Origin: Pseudoclavibacter endophyticus
GTDB lineage: Bacteria; Actinomycetota; Actinomycetes; Actinomycetales; Microbacteriaceae
Length of the DNA stretch: 64,000 bases
Assembly (NCBI RefSeq): GCF_008831085.1
Contig: NZ_WBJY01000001.1
Location: forward strand, 1 to 64,000
Reading direction: 5' to 3'
Below are positions 44,587 to 57,414 of the stretch, in pieces. The translations under genes were made by a program, and so were the position numbers. The stretch's first letter is position 1. Each line of letters starts with the position of its first letter. Under the pieces are notes generated by a model. It saw nothing but the letters and a program-made list of their open reading frames with translations, was not told where the DNA came from and ran no database searches.

Positions 44587-47283
44587 CTATCCCTCGGTCG
44601 CTGCATCGCTCGGCGCGCCACCCAGCGTGCCGTCGGATGCTTCGCTTTCGGCCGCATCGCCGGCTTCGGCCGTCTCGCCCGCTTCGGCCGCCTCGCCCGC
44701 TTCGGCACCGCCCTCGGCCGCCTCGGCCGCAGCATCCAGCGAAATGTTGCCCCCGGCCTCGGGGCCGCCGTTGCCGTTCTCCTCGGCGTCGTCCCTCTCG
44801 GCGCGGAGCTCGCGCTCGGGGTTGCGCGCGACGGCGCTCACGACGTCGCCCTTGTCGGGCCGGGCGAAGGTGACACCCATCGAGTCGCGGCCAGTGACCC
44901 CCACCTCGGAAACGGCCGAGCGTACGACCTTGCCCGAGGCCATGATGACGAGGACCTCGTCCTCCTCGTGCACGAGCAGAGCGCCGGCGAGACCGCCGCG
45001 TTCGCCGTTGAGCTTGGCCACCTTGATGCCGAGCCCACCGCGATTCTGCGTGCGATAGTCGGTGACCCGCGTGCGCTTCGCGTACCCGCCCTCGGTGACG
45101 ACGAACACGAACGTCTCGGGAGAGGTCCCCACCCCGGCGGCGAGCAGATAGTCCCCGTCGCGGAACGACATGCCCTTCACACCAGAGGTGCCCCGACCCA
45201 TCGGCCGCAAACTGTCGTCATTGGCCTCAAAGTTCAGCGACATGCCGTTCTTCGAGATGCAGAAGATGTGGTCTGTCGGGTCGACGAGCATGGCGCTCAC
45301 GAGTTCATCGCCGTCGCGGAGATTGATGGCGATGATGCCCGCTTGACGGTTCGTGTCGTACTCCGTCAGCGGCGTCTTCTTGACGAGTCCGTTCCGGGTG
45401 GCCAGAACAAGGTACTGGGCCTGCCGGTAGTCGGAGATGTCGAGGATCTGGGCGACCTGCTCGTCCGGCTGCAGCGCGAGCAGGTTCGCGATGTGCTGCC
45501 CCTTCGAGTCGCGGCCGGCGTCGACGAGTTCGTGCGCTTTCGCGCGATACACGCGTCCGTGATTGGTGAAGAACAGCAGCCAGTGATGCGTCGTGGTGAC
45601 GAAGAAGTGCTCGACCACGTCGTCTGCGCGCAGCTGCGCCCCCTTGACGCCCTTGCCACCTCGATGCTGCGACCGGTAGTTGTCGCTCCGCGTGCGCTTG
45701 ATGTACCCGCCGCGCGTGACCGTGACGACCGTCTCTTCCTCGGGGATGAGGTCTTCCATGCTCATCCCGCCGTCGTAGCCGGCGAGGATCTCGGTGCGGC
45801 GGTCGTCGCCGTACCGGTCGACGATCTCGGTGAGCTCGTCAGCGACGATCTGCCGCTGCTGCGGCTCCGACGCCAGGATGGCCTCGTACTCGGCGATGAG
45901 CGTCTCGAGCCGCTCGGCATCGTCGATGATCTTCTGCCGCTCGAGCGCGGCGAGGCGGCGCAGCTGCATGCTGAGGATCGCATTGGCCTGGTCTTCGTCG
46001 ACGTCGAGCAGCTCCATGAGTCCGCTTCGCGCCTCGTCGACCGTCGGCGAGCGGCGGATGAGGGCGATGACCTCGTCGAGGGCATCAAGCGCCTTGAGGT
46101 AGCCGCGCAAGATGTGCACCTCGGCGAGTGCCTTGCGCAGTCGGTACTGCGTGCGTCGCACGATGACTTCGATCTGGTGAGCGACCCACGCGGTGATGAA
46201 CCCGTCGAGCGAAAGCGTGCGAGGCACGCCGTCGACGATCGCGAGCATGTTCGCGCCGAAGTTCTCCTGCAGCGACGTGTGCTTGTACAGGTTGTTGAGC
46301 ACGACTTTCGCGACCGCGTCGCGCTTGAGCACGATCACGAGGCGCTGTCCGGTACGACCCGAGGACTCGTCGCGGATGTCGGCGATGCCCTGTACGCGTC
46401 CCTCCTTGACGAGGTCGGCGATCTTGAGAGCCAGGTTGTCCGGGTTGACCTGATACGGCAGCTCAGTCACCACGAGACACGTGCGGTTCTGAATCTCTTC
46501 GATCGACACGACCGCGCGCATCGTGATGGATCCGCGCCCCGTGCGGTACGCATCCTGAATCCCCTGGGTGCCGAGCACCTGAGCGCCCGTCGGGAAGTCG
46601 GGCCCCTTGATGCGGGCCATGAGCTGCACGAGCAGCTCGTCTCGCGGCGCCTCGGGATTGCGAAGGTGCCACAGGGCACCGTCGGCGACCTCGCGCAGGT
46701 TGTGCGGCGGGATGTTCGTGGCCATGCCGACCGCGATTCCCACTGATCCGTTCACCAGCAGGTTGGGGAACCGGCTCGGGAGCACGGTCGGCTCCTTGGT
46801 CTGCCCGTCGTAGTTGTCCATGAAATCGACGGTGTCTTCGTCGATGTCACGGACCATCTCGAGGGCGAGCGGCGCCATCTTCGTCTCGGTGTACCGGGGC
46901 GCCGCGGCCCCGTCATTGCCGGCCGAGCCGAAGTTGCCCTGGCCGAGTGCCAGCGGATAGCGCATGGCCCATGGCTGCACGAGCCGCACGAGGGCGTCAT
47001 AGATGGCCGAGTCCCCGTGCGGGTGGAACTGGCCCATGACGTCGCCGACGACGCGCGCGCACTTCGAGAACGACTTGTCCGGGCGATAGCCGCCGTCGTA
47101 CATGCCGTAGATCACTCGGCGGTGCACAGGCTTGAGGCCGTCGCGCACCTCCGGCAGCGCGCGCCCGACGATGACGCTCATCGCGTAGTCGAGGTACGAC
47201 CGCTGCATTTCAATTTGCAGGTCGACCTTCTCAACGTGGTCGGCGGCTCGCGGGCTCGAGTCGGTCGTGGGTTCGTCAGTCAT
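44587..47283 (-). CDS. gyrA: DNA gyrase subunit A
   Basis: This 898-aa breakage-reunion subunit acts with GyrB to supercoil DNA. The active-site Tyr is Tyr131 (APRYTE). The quinolone-resistance region [15 protein letters not shown] has Ser92 and Asp96, so no resistance substitution is seen at these positions. The GyrA-box of the C-terminal DNA-wrapping domain is QHRGGKG, with His instead of the usual first Arg. The last about 70 residues are an acidic Ala/Glu-rich tail with repeated AEAG units. It starts at ATG 47283, 57 nt after gyrB. Confidence 0.97.
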   Translation of the reverse strand: MTDEPTTDSSPRAADHVEKVDLQIEMQRSYLDYAMSVIVGRALPEVRDGLKPVHRRVIYGMYDGGYRPDKSFSKCARVVGDVMGQFHPHGDSAIYDALVRLVQPWAMRYPLALGQGNFGSAGNDGAAAPRYTETKMAPLALEMVRDIDEDTVDFMDNYDGQTKEPTVLPSRFPNLLVNGSVGIAVGMATNIPPHNLREVADGALWHLRNPEAPRDELLVQLMARIKGPDFPTGAQVLGTQGIQDAYRTGRGSITMRAVVSIEEIQNRTCLVVTELPYQVNPDNLALKIADLVKEGRVQGIADIRDESSGRTGQRLVIVLKRDAVAKVVLNNLYKHTSLQENFGANMLAIVDGVPRTLSLDGFITAWVAHQIEVIVRRTQYRLRKALAEVHILRGYLKALDALDEVIALIRRSPTVDEARSGLMELLDVDEDQANAILSMQLRRLAALERQKIIDDAERLETLIAEYEAILASEPQQRQIVADELTEIVDRYGDDRRTEILAGYDGGMSMEDLIPEEETVVTVTRGGYIKRTRSDNYRSQHRGGKGVKGAQLRADDVVEHFFVTTTHHWLLFFTNHGRVYRAKAHELVDAGRDSKGQHIANLLALQPDEQVAQILDISDYRQAQYLVLATRNGLVKKTPLTEYDTNRQAGIIAINLRDGDELVSAMLVDPTDHIFCISKNGMSLNFEANDDSLRPMGRGTSGVKGMSFRDGDYLLAAGVGTSPETFVFVVTEGGYAKRTRVTDYRTQNRGGLGIKVAKLNGERGGLAGALLVHEEDEVLVIMASGKVVRSAVSEVGVTGRDSMGVTFARPDKGDVVSAVARNPERELRAERDDAEENGNGGPEAGGNISLDAAAEAAEGGAEAGEAAEAGETAEAGDAAESEASDGTLGGAPSDAATEG

Positions 47284-47339
47284 GTTCGCCCTTCGGCGGT
47301 CGGTTGGCGAGGTATCGTGCGCGCTGGGGATGCCGGCGG

Positions 47340-49643
<2,304 letters not shown>

Positions 49644-49722
49644 CTACCAACTGAGCGGCGCCCAGAGCCGCCAAACGGCCGTTTCAGCGAAGTTTTGGCC
49701 CCAGGTGGATAATTTTCCCTCC

Positions 49723-50220
49723 CTAGCCGTAGGTATCGCGCGGACCGCGCCCAGGAACCGATCTGCGGCCGCGTTTCCACGAGGGCGCTCCCGGGTTCAG
49801 GAACCGAAGCTCTTCAACGCGTGCGTCCGGGTGCCGTTTCGCGATCTCGCCGAGGAGCACGCTCCGCATCCGACGGAGCTGGGTCGCCCACGCCGTTGAA
49901 TCGCATTGCACGACGAGCGTGCCGTCGTCGACGTACATCGGCGCCGAGTGCGCCGCCGTCTCCTCGCCCGCGAGCTCGCTCCACTCGTTCATGAGTTCTG
50001 CCTGCGCCATCGGCGTCTGCCAGCCGAGCGTGCGGCGCACCGTGCCGAATGCCGCGGCGAGCGTCACCGGGTCGCGGCCCGCTCCGAAGGGTTGACTCTC
50101 AGCGTCGTCGCCGACGTCCCCGTCCGCACCGCGCTCCCGCGCGATACGCCGCAGAAACGAACTCGTGGCCCCGCCGAAGACGGTCTTGAAGTGGGCGTAG
50201 ACGCGCACGTGCTCGTTCAT
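49723..50220 (-). CDS. dciA: DciA family (DUF721) replicative helicase loader
   Basis: The 165-aa protein has the DUF721 domain at about residues 45-150: LGWQTPMAQAELMNEWSELAGEETAAH, then SAWATQLRRM, as in Rv0004. DciA loads the DnaB helicase in bacteria lacking DnaC/DnaI. It sits between recF and gyrB, its conserved place. The ATG start overlaps the recF stop by 4 nt. A short basic C-terminal tail follows. Confidence 0.9.
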   Translation of the reverse strand: MNEHVRVYAHFKTVFGGATSSFLRRIARERGADGDVGDDAESQPFGAGRDPVTLAAAFGTVRRTLGWQTPMAQAELMNEWSELAGEETAAHSAPMYVDDGTLVVQCDSTAWATQLRRMRSVLLGEIAKRHPDARVEELRFLNPGAPSWKRGRRSVPGRGPRDTYG

Positions 50221-51452
50221 GCCGACCCTTCCTGCCCCGCTTCCGCCCCGGGCGGCTCGCCTGTCATCGGCGACTCGCCGCCGATGACACCGTCGTGGAT
50301 GTGCGTGACCCGTCCTTGCAAGGCCGGCGGCACATCCTCGAGCACCGCGGCCGTGATCAATACCTGCTCGAACGCGCCTACAGCGTCGGCGAGCCGCGAC
50401 CGGCGACCGGTGTCGAGCTCCGCGAACACGTCGTCGAGGATCAGGACGGGATCGCCCGCCCGCGATGCACCTCGGACGAGTTCCGCCGCAGCAAGTTTCA
50501 GCGCGAGCGCGAACGACCAGGATTCGCCGTGGCTCGCGGTCGTGCGGGCGGGGAGACCGTTCAACATGAGCACCGCATCATCGCGGTGCGGGCCGACCAG
50601 GCTTTGCCCACGATCCAGTTCCTGCTGTCTGGAGTCGCGAAGTCGGCTCGCGAAGCGCTCACGGAGCTCCTCGTACTCGATCGCACCCGCGGCGACGGCA
50701 TCGACGCCATCCGTGTCGCCGTCGTCGATCGTCGCGACGGGAGACTGGCCGAGCGCGGTCACCCGCAGTTCGAGACCGACCCCGTGATCGCCGCCGACGA
50801 GTCTTCCGTAGGCCTCGGTGAGGTGCGGGGCCAATTGCTCAACGAGCACGAGTCGTTCCGCGATGATCTCGGTGCCGAGCTCGACGAGCCGCTCATCCCA
50901 TACCTCGAGCGTGCTCAGTTGCGAGCCACTCTTGTTCGAGGGGACCGACCGCCCAGAACGCAGGAGCGAGTTGCGCTGCTTGAGCACGCGATCGTAGTCG
51001 GCGATGACGCGGCCGACGCGCGGTGAGTGGGTCGCCAACAGCGCGTCGAGGAAATCACGGCGCTGCCCTGGATCGCCACGCACAAGTGACAGATCCTCCG
51101 GGGCGAACAGCACGGTCGTAAGGTATTGCGGCAGCTCTCGCGAGCGAACCGTACGTTCACCCACGTGGGCACGATTCGCGCCGGACTTTGCAATGCGAAC
51201 GTCGATGCGCATCCTGCGGCGCTCATGGGCGAGCTCGGCACGGACAAAAGCGGCTTCGCTCCCGCGACGAACGAGCGCCGCGTCGCTCGAGACCCGGTGC
51301 GAACGCAGATGAGCGAGGTATCCGATCGCCTCGATGAGATTCGTCTTGCCCTGGCCGTTCGAGCCGACGAACACGTGCGCGCCGGCATCGAGAACGAGCT
51401 CGGCAGACGCGTAATTCCGGAAATCGCGCAGCCAGAGATGGGCGACGTGCAC
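50217..51452 (-). CDS. recF: DNA replication/repair protein RecF
   Basis: RecF is an SMC-like ATPase that helps load RecA at gaps. The 411-aa protein has Walker A GSNGQGKTNLIEAIG (about residues 34-42) and a conserved N-terminus LWLRDFRNYASAEL. The C-terminal part has SRAGDPVLILDDVFAELD (Walker B). The ATG at 51452 follows the dnaN stop by 2 nt, suggesting translational coupling. Confidence 0.95.
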   Translation of the reverse strand: MHVAHLWLRDFRNYASAELVLDAGAHVFVGSNGQGKTNLIEAIGYLAHLRSHRVSSDAALVRRGSEAAFVRAELAHERRRMRIDVRIAKSGANRAHVGERTVRSRELPQYLTTVLFAPEDLSLVRGDPGQRRDFLDALLATHSPRVGRVIADYDRVLKQRNSLLRSGRSVPSNKSGSQLSTLEVWDERLVELGTEIIAERLVLVEQLAPHLTEAYGRLVGGDHGVGLELRVTALGQSPVATIDDGDTDGVDAVAAGAIEYEELRERFASRLRDSRQQELDRGQSLVGPHRDDAVLMLNGLPARTTASHGESWSFALALKLAAAELVRGASRAGDPVLILDDVFAELDTGRRSRLADAVGAFEQVLITAAVLEDVPPALQGRVTHIHDGVIGGESPMTGEPPGAEAGQEGSA

Positions 51453-51454
51453 CG

Positions 51455-52591
51455 TTACCGCATGAGCAGGTTGGGCTGCAGGAGGTATCGGTAGCTGTCG
51501 CTTGCCTGGTCGCCCGAGGTGTGCCCCGTCATCAGCACCGGGCCCGGCTTCCCCGGGTTTTCCGTGCGTGTGAACGCGATTCGGACGAACTCGCTGTGGA
51601 TCGCGAGTACTCCGTCAAGCAGGAACTGCGGCTTGAGCGATACGACGATGTCATCGCCGTGGAGCACCACATCGAGCTGCTCTGAGGCCTGCGCCTGCTC
51701 GCTGCCGAGCGCCTCGAGCGAGAGGCCGTCCTGCGTGAACGTGAACCTGAGTGCCGCCTCGCGTTCGAGCACGAGCTGCACTCGGCGGACGGCGTCGACG
51801 AGCTCGGACGTCTGGAGCACGGCGTAGTGCGGCAGTTCAGTCGGGAACAGTCGTTCAACCGCCGGGAAATTGCCCTTGATGAGGAGCGAGGTGACGGTCT
51901 TGTGGTCGGAGCTGAAGGCGATGAGCTCGCGCTCGCCCTGGACGACGTGCGTCAACGTCAGCTTGCCTGCTCCACCGAGCGACTTCGCGGCCTCCGCAAG
52001 CGTGCGCGCCGGGACGAGCGCGGTCGTCGGTTGCTGGAAACCGCCCTCCCACTCGAGCTCCCGGACGGCGACGCGATAGCGGTCGGTCGCGAGCAAGCCC
52101 AGCGAGTCGGCTCCGAGCGTGAGGTTGACACCCGTGATGACGGGGGCGACATCCTCCTTCGACGCCGCGACGGCGACCTGAGCGACGGCCTGTGCGAACG
52201 ACGCGCCATCCACGGTGCCCTGCTGCCCCTCGATTGCCGGCAGCGATGGGAACTCTTCGAGCGGCATGATCGGCAAATGGAACGACGCCTGGCCGCATCG
52301 GATGACGACACCGCGCTCGTCACGAGAGAGCTCCACCGGCGCCTGCGGGAGACGGTTCGCGATCTCAGCGAGGAGCCTGCCCTGCACCAGCACGGCCCCG
52401 GTTTCGGTGATATCGGCTTCGATCGACGTGCGGCTGGAGGTCTCGTAGTCGAATGACGACAGCTGGAGCGCTCCGCTCGTGGCCTCGAGGACGACGCCCG
52501 ACAGGATCGGCAGGGTCGGTCGCTGCGGAAGGAGCTTGACCACGAACGACACGGCGTCGCTGAAGACGTCACGGTTGACCACGAACTTCAC
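51455..52591 (-). CDS. dnaN: DNA polymerase III sliding clamp, beta subunit
   Basis: The GTG at 52591 (AGAGGAA upstream) gives 378 aa starting MKFVVNRDVFSDAVSF. A longer start would enter the origin spacer. Three repeated beta-clamp domains are visible: RPTLPILSGVVLEA, then VTGVNLTLGADSLGLLATDRYRVAVREL, and finally QPNLLMR, close to the usual C-terminal MPMR end. The protein encircles DNA and gives the polymerase processivity. It is downstream of dnaA across the origin spacer. Confidence 0.96.
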   Translation of the reverse strand: MKFVVNRDVFSDAVSFVVKLLPQRPTLPILSGVVLEATSGALQLSSFDYETSSRTSIEADITETGAVLVQGRLLAEIANRLPQAPVELSRDERGVVIRCGQASFHLPIMPLEEFPSLPAIEGQQGTVDGASFAQAVAQVAVAASKEDVAPVITGVNLTLGADSLGLLATDRYRVAVRELEWEGGFQQPTTALVPARTLAEAAKSLGGAGKLTLTHVVQGERELIAFSSDHKTVTSLLIKGNFPAVERLFPTELPHYAVLQTSELVDAVRRVQLVLEREAALRFTFTQDGLSLEALGSEQAQASEQLDVVLHGDDIVVSLKPQFLLDGVLAIHSEFVRIAFTRTENPGKPGPVLMTGHTSGDQASDSYRYLLQPNLLMR

Positions 52592-53093
52592 GGCGAGTTC
52601 CTCTCGTTGTGTGCCTGCCAATGCTAGTGGGCCTGTGCTTGGCGGCGCAGCGTCGGGCGGTGGGGGCCGATCATGTCATTGGGGAGGAATTGAATGAGAG
52701 AGAAACTTAAGCCTTCGTCTTCTTAACAGCTGTGCAAGGTGTGGATAACTCGACGGGGGGCCGACGGGAGTAGGGAACCACACTCGTGGAAGTTGTGTCG
52801 TGCGGGTGGACCCGCTGTGGCCTGTTATCCACCGCCGTTCCAGGCGGCATGCGCCGGTGCACACGCTGGGCGACGTTGTCCACATCTTGTCCGGCGCGTC
52901 GAGCCGGTTGAGTGCACAAGTTATCCACAGTGTTCCCTTCGGCTTCGGTGACGGCGATCGCTGCACAATGGCGCGTGACGACGCGCGTCCACGAGACGGT
53001 GAGGTCGAGGGCATGAGAGCGCGGTGACGGCCTTGCGTTCCCTCGCCCGGGTCGGCGAGGCCGCCGGTTGCGCGCCGCAAGCGCGCGTGACGC
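52592..53093. other. Putative oriC segment between dnaN and dnaA
   Basis: About 500 bp with no coding support lies between dnaA and dnaN, the usual origin location. DnaA-box matches are TGTGGATAA at 52740-52748 (minus sense), TTATCCACC at 52825-52833, TTGTCCACA at 52877-52885 and TTATCCACA at 52921-52929. An AT-rich run (about 52687-52728) is the lowest-GC part of the spacer and a candidate unwinding element. Promoters for dnaN also lie here. GC skew and initiation mapping were not done. Confidence 0.75.
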
Positions 53094-54716
53094 TCAGGCG
53101 TGCGAGCCGTTGCCGTTCTGCCGTACTCGCGTGGTCAGCTCGGTGACCTGGTTGTACACGTCGCGGCGCTCAGTGATCAGCTTGGTGATCTTGCGGTGCG
53201 CATACATGACGGTTGTGTGGTCGCGGCCGCCGAACAGCTGCCCGATCTTGGGGAGCGAGAGATTCGTCATCTCTCGGCACAGGTACATTGCGATCTGGCG
53301 GCTCGTGGCGATGGCCTGTGACCGCGACGAGCCGTAGAGGTCGTCTTCGGTGAGTCGAAAGTAGTCGGCCGTGTGTCGGATGATGTCGACCGGAGCGACG
53401 ACGGTGGGCTCGTCGTCCGCGCTGAGATCGCGAAGGACGCTCGAGACGAGCGCGAGGTCGATCGGTTGGCGATAGAGGTTCGCGTAGGCGGTCACGCGGA
53501 TGAGTGCGCCTTCGAGCTCACGGATCGATGTGGTGATGCGTGAAGCGATGAACTCGAGCGCGTCGTCCGGCATCGTCAGATCTTCCGCCTGCGCGCGCTT
53601 TCGGAGGATTGCGATGCGGGTCTCGAGATCCGGCGACTGCACGTCGGTGATGAGACCCCACTCGAATCGGGAACGCATCCGGTCTTCGAAGCCCGTGAGT
53701 CGCTTCGGGGGGACGTCGGAGGTGATGACGACCTGCTTGTTGGCCTCGTGCAGCGTGTTGAACGTGTGGAAGAACGTCTCCTGCGTGGTGTCCTTGCCCT
53801 GCAGGAACTGGATGTCGTCGATGAGAAGGATGTCGATCGAACGGTAGCGGGCGTGAAACGCCTGAGCCATGTTGTTGGCGATGGCGTTGATGAAGTCGTT
53901 GGTGAACTCTTCGCTCGACACGTATCGAACCCGGATGCCGGGGTACATCGTCTGGGCGTAGTGCCCGATCGCGTGCAACAGGTGGGTCTTGCCGAGCCCG
54001 GAGTCGCCGTAGATGAAGAGCGGGTTGTAGGCCCGGGCGGGTGCTTCGGCGACCGCGAACGCCGCAGCGTGGGCGAAGCGGTTCGAGCCCCCGATGACGA
54101 AGTTGTCGAACGTGTACTTCGGGTTGAGTCGGGATTCGCCGTCCACGGCGCGGGCGTCGGCGTCGGAGGGGGAGGCGAATGCGGAGACGGGCCTGGATGT
54201 GCCGTCGAGCGGCGATCGAGGCGCATGGTCAGGGCCGGGAGTGGAACGGGGGTGGTGATCCGGTCCTGCAGGTGGCGCAACATGCTGACCATGCGCGGCA
54301 CGCGGGACCGTCGCCTGGCTGTGGTCACCTGGTGTGCGCGGGGCCACATCGCCGCCGAAGTCGGGAGCGTCGGCGTCGAAGCGTGTTGTTTTCGCGTAGC
54401 CGGCACGCTCCTCGCGGGCGGGGCGAACGGTGGACTCTGCCGCGCGGGGATGCTCGGCGTCGGGGTTCACCGTGACGGCGAACGACGTCACATCGTCGTT
54501 CTCCAGCGCTGCGAGTGCTTCCGTGAGTGGAACCCTCGCGCGCTGCTCGATCATGGAGCGGGTGAGGTCGTTCTGCACTTCGAGATAGATCGTGCCAGCC
54601 ATGACGCCCTTGGGAACGGCGATGCGTAAGAACCCCTGGAGCGTGGGGGTGATGCGCGTATCGTCGTCGAGCTTCGAGAGGACACCGGCCCAGACCGTCT
54701 CAACACTCTCGGGCAT
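53094..54716 (-). CDS. dnaA: Chromosomal replication initiator DnaA
   Basis: DnaA binds DnaA boxes and melts oriC. The ATG at 54716 ([16 protein letters not shown]) matches the family start. An in-frame ATG at 54788 cannot be excluded, and both have weak Shine-Dalgarno sites. Domain I runs to about residue 90. A long Pro/Asp-rich linker follows (about 90-210). The AAA+ domain has Walker [10 protein letters not shown] and Walker [10 protein letters not shown]. Domain IV carries [13 protein letters not shown] for box recognition. The gene ends 503 nt from dnaN. Confidence 0.95.
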   Translation of the reverse strand: MPESVETVWAGVLSKLDDDTRITPTLQGFLRIAVPKGVMAGTIYLEVQNDLTRSMIEQRARVPLTEALAALENDDVTSFAVTVNPDAEHPRAAESTVRPAREERAGYAKTTRFDADAPDFGGDVAPRTPGDHSQATVPRAAHGQHVAPPAGPDHHPRSTPGPDHAPRSPLDGTSRPVSAFASPSDADARAVDGESRLNPKYTFDNFVIGGSNRFAHAAAFAVAEAPARAYNPLFIYGDSGLGKTHLLHAIGHYAQTMYPGIRVRYVSSEEFTNDFINAIANNMAQAFHARYRSIDILLIDDIQFLQGKDTTQETFFHTFNTLHEANKQVVITSDVPPKRLTGFEDRMRSRFEWGLITDVQSPDLETRIAILRKRAQAEDLTMPDDALEFIASRITTSIRELEGALIRVTAYANLYRQPIDLALVSSVLRDLSADDEPTVVAPVDIIRHTADYFRLTEDDLYGSSRSQAIATSRQIAMYLCREMTNLSLPKIGQLFGGRDHTTVMYAHRKITKLITERRDVYNQVTELTTRVRQNGNGSHA

Positions 54717-55114
54717 GGCGGCGGGCTTCTCTCGGTCGGTGGCTGTCGTGGACTTCGTGGATACGGCCGTGCCGCAGCACCGGGTCATCCGGCTCGGGAT
54801 GTGCTCCAGCGTACTGAGGAGACCACAGAGTTATCCACATAGGGGTGTGGATAACGAGGCCGTACTGTGCACTACCGGGAGAATTTCGGCACAGTGCGGA
54901 GAGCATACGCCGTGACCAGGGGTGCGTCGCAACTGTTTCTGGCCCCTTGGCGCGTCGTGACAGCGATTTCGTGGGCGAGGATCCATACTCTGTCGCCGCA
55001 CCACAAGAGGTTGACCGGGTCTCCGAAGATGGGTATTCTGTTGCAGTTGTGCCGCATCGGCACCCGATCTCGGACGCGCGGACGGCGCGTTGACCTCAAT
55101 TCCGGAGTTTTCTC
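54717..55114. promoter_or_regulatory. Divergent dnaA-rpmH promoter region with two DnaA boxes
   Basis: This 398-bp spacer separates divergent dnaA and rpmH. It has inward-facing perfect DnaA boxes: TTATCCACA at 54831-54839 and TGTGGATAA at 54846-54854, 6 bp apart. The pair lies about 115 nt upstream of the dnaA ATG, fitting autoregulation of dnaA, and may be part of the origin. Candidate promoters for rpmH lie to its right, but none is clear. Confidence 0.7.
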
Positions 55115-55252
55115 ATGTCGAAGCGTACGTTCCAGCCGAACAACCGCCGCCGTGCCAAGGTGCACGGTTTCCGCCTGCGCATGCGCACGCGCGCCGGCCG
55201 CGCGATCCTCTCTGCGCGTCGCCGCAAGGGCCGCGCCAAGCTCTCCGCATAA
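55115..55252 (+). CDS. rpmH: 50S ribosomal protein L34
   Basis: This 45-aa basic protein starts [19 protein letters not shown] and ends [11 protein letters not shown], an unmistakable L34. It is shorter than 60 residues. It begins at ATG 55115. The stop is followed by a 5-nt gap to the rnpA TTG, so rpmH, rnpA, yidD and yidC form an operon. Confidence 0.98.
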   Translation: MSKRTFQPNNRRRAKVHGFRLRMRTRAGRAILSARRRKGRAKLSA

Positions 55253-55257
55253 GCAGG

Positions 55258-55650
55258 TTGCTCGCTCGCGTGCACCGCATCACGAGCGGCGATGACTATC
55301 GCTACCTCGTGCGGCGCGGGGCGCGCTATGGCGTTCGCGGTCTCACCGTGAGCGTTGCCGAGGCGAGCGACGCCAGCGCGCCCACGCGTTTCGGATTCAT
55401 CATCTCGAAGCGGGTGGGCGTTGCTGTTGTCCGGAATCGACTCCGTCGCCGGCTGAAGGCAATCTCGTTTGAACTGCTGGAGGAGAGGCCGCACGGTCTG
55501 GACGTCGTCTATCGCGTGCATCCGGAAGCGGCCGCATGGTCGTTCGGCGAGCTTCGTGAATGCGCACGTGCGGGTGTCGGTGGCGCTGTGCGCAAGTTGG
55601 AGCGCAGGCCCTCCGACGTGCGGTCCATTTCGCAGGGCCCACGCTCGTGA
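55258..55650 (+). CDS. rnpA: Ribonuclease P protein component
   Basis: The TTG at 55258 gives 130 aa starting MLARVHRITSGDDYRYLV. A GTG 12 nt later is an alternative start. The RNR motif region RVGVAVVRNRLRRRLKAI is the RNA-binding core. GFIISKRVG is also conserved. It pairs with the RNA subunit (not in this window) to mature tRNA 5' ends. Its stop overlaps the yidD start (GTGA). Confidence 0.96.
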   Translation: MLARVHRITSGDDYRYLVRRGARYGVRGLTVSVAEASDASAPTRFGFIISKRVGVAVVRNRLRRRLKAISFELLEERPHGLDVVYRVHPEAAAWSFGELRECARAGVGGAVRKLERRPSDVRSISQGPRS

Positions 55651-55973
55651 CCGGTCGACCCCGTGTTGACGCGGTCGGGTACGCGGGGCGCACACTGCTG
55701 CTGATGCCACGCAACGTCGGCATAGCGCTGCTCGTCGTGTACCGCGCGATCATCTCCCCGCTGTACGGCGACGTGTGCCGCTACCACCCCACCTGTTCCG
55801 CGTACTCTTTAAGGGCTGTGCAGGACTTCGGCCTTCTGCACGGTTGCTGGCTGACGGCGAAGCGCCTCGTGCGGTGCGTTCCTTGGGCCCGCGGTGGGAT
55901 TGACGACGTGCCCGAGGCACCACCTTCCCGCACACGACGAACTCGCCTGGGTTTCGTCGTGGCCGAGCCCTGA
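55647..55973 (+). CDS. yidD: Membrane protein insertion efficiency factor YidD
   Basis: The GTG at 55647 overlaps the rnpA stop. The 108-aa product contains the YidD core VVYRAIISPLYGDVCRYHPTCSAYSLRAV, with the conserved CRYxPTCSxY signature and an amphipathic helix. A start at ATG 55704 would give the more usual length (about 89 aa), so the N-terminal about 19 residues are uncertain. It supports YidC-dependent insertion. Its stop is 19 nt before yidC. Confidence 0.9.
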   Translation: MTGRPRVDAVGYAGRTLLLMPRNVGIALLVVYRAIISPLYGDVCRYHPTCSAYSLRAVQDFGLLHGCWLTAKRLVRCVPWARGGIDDVPEAPPSRTRRTRLGFVVAEP

Positions 55974-55992
55974 TCGAAAGGCATCACCCCGC

Positions 55993-57351
55993 ATGGATTT
56001 CCTGGACACCATCCTGTGGCCGATCAAGTGGGTCATCGAGCTCATCCTGGTCGCGTTCCACACGCTGTGGACCTGGCTCGGCATGCCGCCAGGCGATGGA
56101 TGGACGTGGATCTTGTCGCTGGTCGGCCTCGTGATCGTCGTTCGCTCCGCGATGATCCCGTTGATGGTTCGACAGATCAAATCTCAGCGGTCAATGCTCG
56201 AGGCGGCACCTGAGATCAAGAAGATCCAGGACAAGTACAAGGGGAAGAAAGACCAGTTCTCGGTCGAGGCGATGCGACGCGAGACCATGGAGGTCTACCA
56301 GCGGACCGGGTCCAACCCGATGTCGAGCTGCTGGCCCATGCTCGTGCAGATGCCCATCTTCTTCGCGCTCTTCCGAGTCATCAATCAAGCGCAGAGCGAT
56401 CAGGCCGGCGTGGGCATGATGAACGCCGAGCTCGCTCACCACTTCGCCAACGCCGACATTTTCGGTGCCCCGCTGAGCGCGACGCTCATCAACAACGAGG
56501 GCAACGTGATCGTCGTCGTGATTGCCGTCGTGCTGGTCATCGTGATGACGGCCTCACAGTTCTTCATGCAGCGGCAGATCATGTCGAAGAACGTCTCGCC
56601 TGCGACGAAGGAGTCGCCCATGTATCGGCAGCAGCAGATGCTGCTGTACGCGCTGCCGCTTGTCTTCGCGGTCTCGGGCGTCGCCTTCCCGATCGGCCTG
56701 ATGATGTACTGGACGATCTCCAACTTCTGGACTGTCGGCCAGCAGTGGATCACGATCCGCAACATGCCGACGCCCGGTTCGGAGGCGGCAAAGATCCGCG
56801 AGGAGCGGCTGAAGCGGCGGGGGAAGTGGGTCGAGCCGGACGCTGGCGATGACACCTCGTCTGGCAACGGACAGGAACCGACACCATCGACGACGCAGCG
56901 TCCCCAGCCCATGTCGAAGGCACGAGCGAAGAAACAAACGCCGGGCTCGGGGAAGAAGCCCGACGCGACCGCCACACCGAGTGCAGCCGGGAAGGACGAA
57001 GCTGTCGGCGATGCCGGGTCAAAGGCGACGTCTGGGTCGAACTCGAAGCCGGCGGCCGGCAAGTCCGAGCCCCGCAAGGGGAGTGCGGGTGGACCGGCTT
57101 CCGGCAAGGCCGCCTCGGGCAAGGCCGCCTCGGGCAAGGCTGCCTCGGGTACGGGCGCGGGCAAGGCTGCCTCGGGCAAGGGCGGAGCCCGGGAGGCCGG
57201 AGGGAACGGGACGGGAACGTCGAATCCCCGTTCCAGCAAGACGAGCGGCCGTGGAGGCAGCACGGGGAACTCGGGTCCGTCAAAGCAGGGTTCCGGACGA
57301 ACGAAACCATCGGGATCTGACGAATCCGGCGTGAAGCCGGGTTCCGAGTAG
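55993..57351 (+). CDS. yidC: Membrane protein insertase YidC with long C-terminal tail
   Basis: The ATG at 55993 (GAAAGG upstream) gives 452 aa. It inserts membrane proteins with or without SecYEG. The five-helix core runs from WPIKWVIELILVAFHTLW to about residue 265. The hydrophilic-groove Arg is in VVRSAMIPLMVRQ (Arg about 53), and MSSCWPMLVQMPIFFALFRVINQ is typical. The C-terminal tail of about 175 residues is Gly/Ser/Lys-rich and includes a tandem (A)SGKA repeat near residues 375-398. It is far longer than in most bacteria and looks disordered and basic. Confidence 0.95.
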   Translation: MDFLDTILWPIKWVIELILVAFHTLWTWLGMPPGDGWTWILSLVGLVIVVRSAMIPLMVRQIKSQRSMLEAAPEIKKIQDKYKGKKDQFSVEAMRRETMEVYQRTGSNPMSSCWPMLVQMPIFFALFRVINQAQSDQAGVGMMNAELAHHFANADIFGAPLSATLINNEGNVIVVVIAVVLVIVMTASQFFMQRQIMSKNVSPATKESPMYRQQQMLLYALPLVFAVSGVAFPIGLMMYWTISNFWTVGQQWITIRNMPTPGSEAAKIREERLKRRGKWVEPDAGDDTSSGNGQEPTPSTTQRPQPMSKARAKKQTPGSGKKPDATATPSAAGKDEAVGDAGSKATSGSNSKPAAGKSEPRKGSAGGPASGKAASGKAASGKAASGTGAGKAASGKGGAREAGGNGTGTSNPRSSKTSGRGGSTGNSGPSKQGSGRTKPSGSDESGVKPGSE

Positions 57352-57414
57352 CCTGATGCGCGGGAGACTGCCTGTGACTTGGATTCGCACCACAACTGAG
57401 GAGTCGTGACAACG

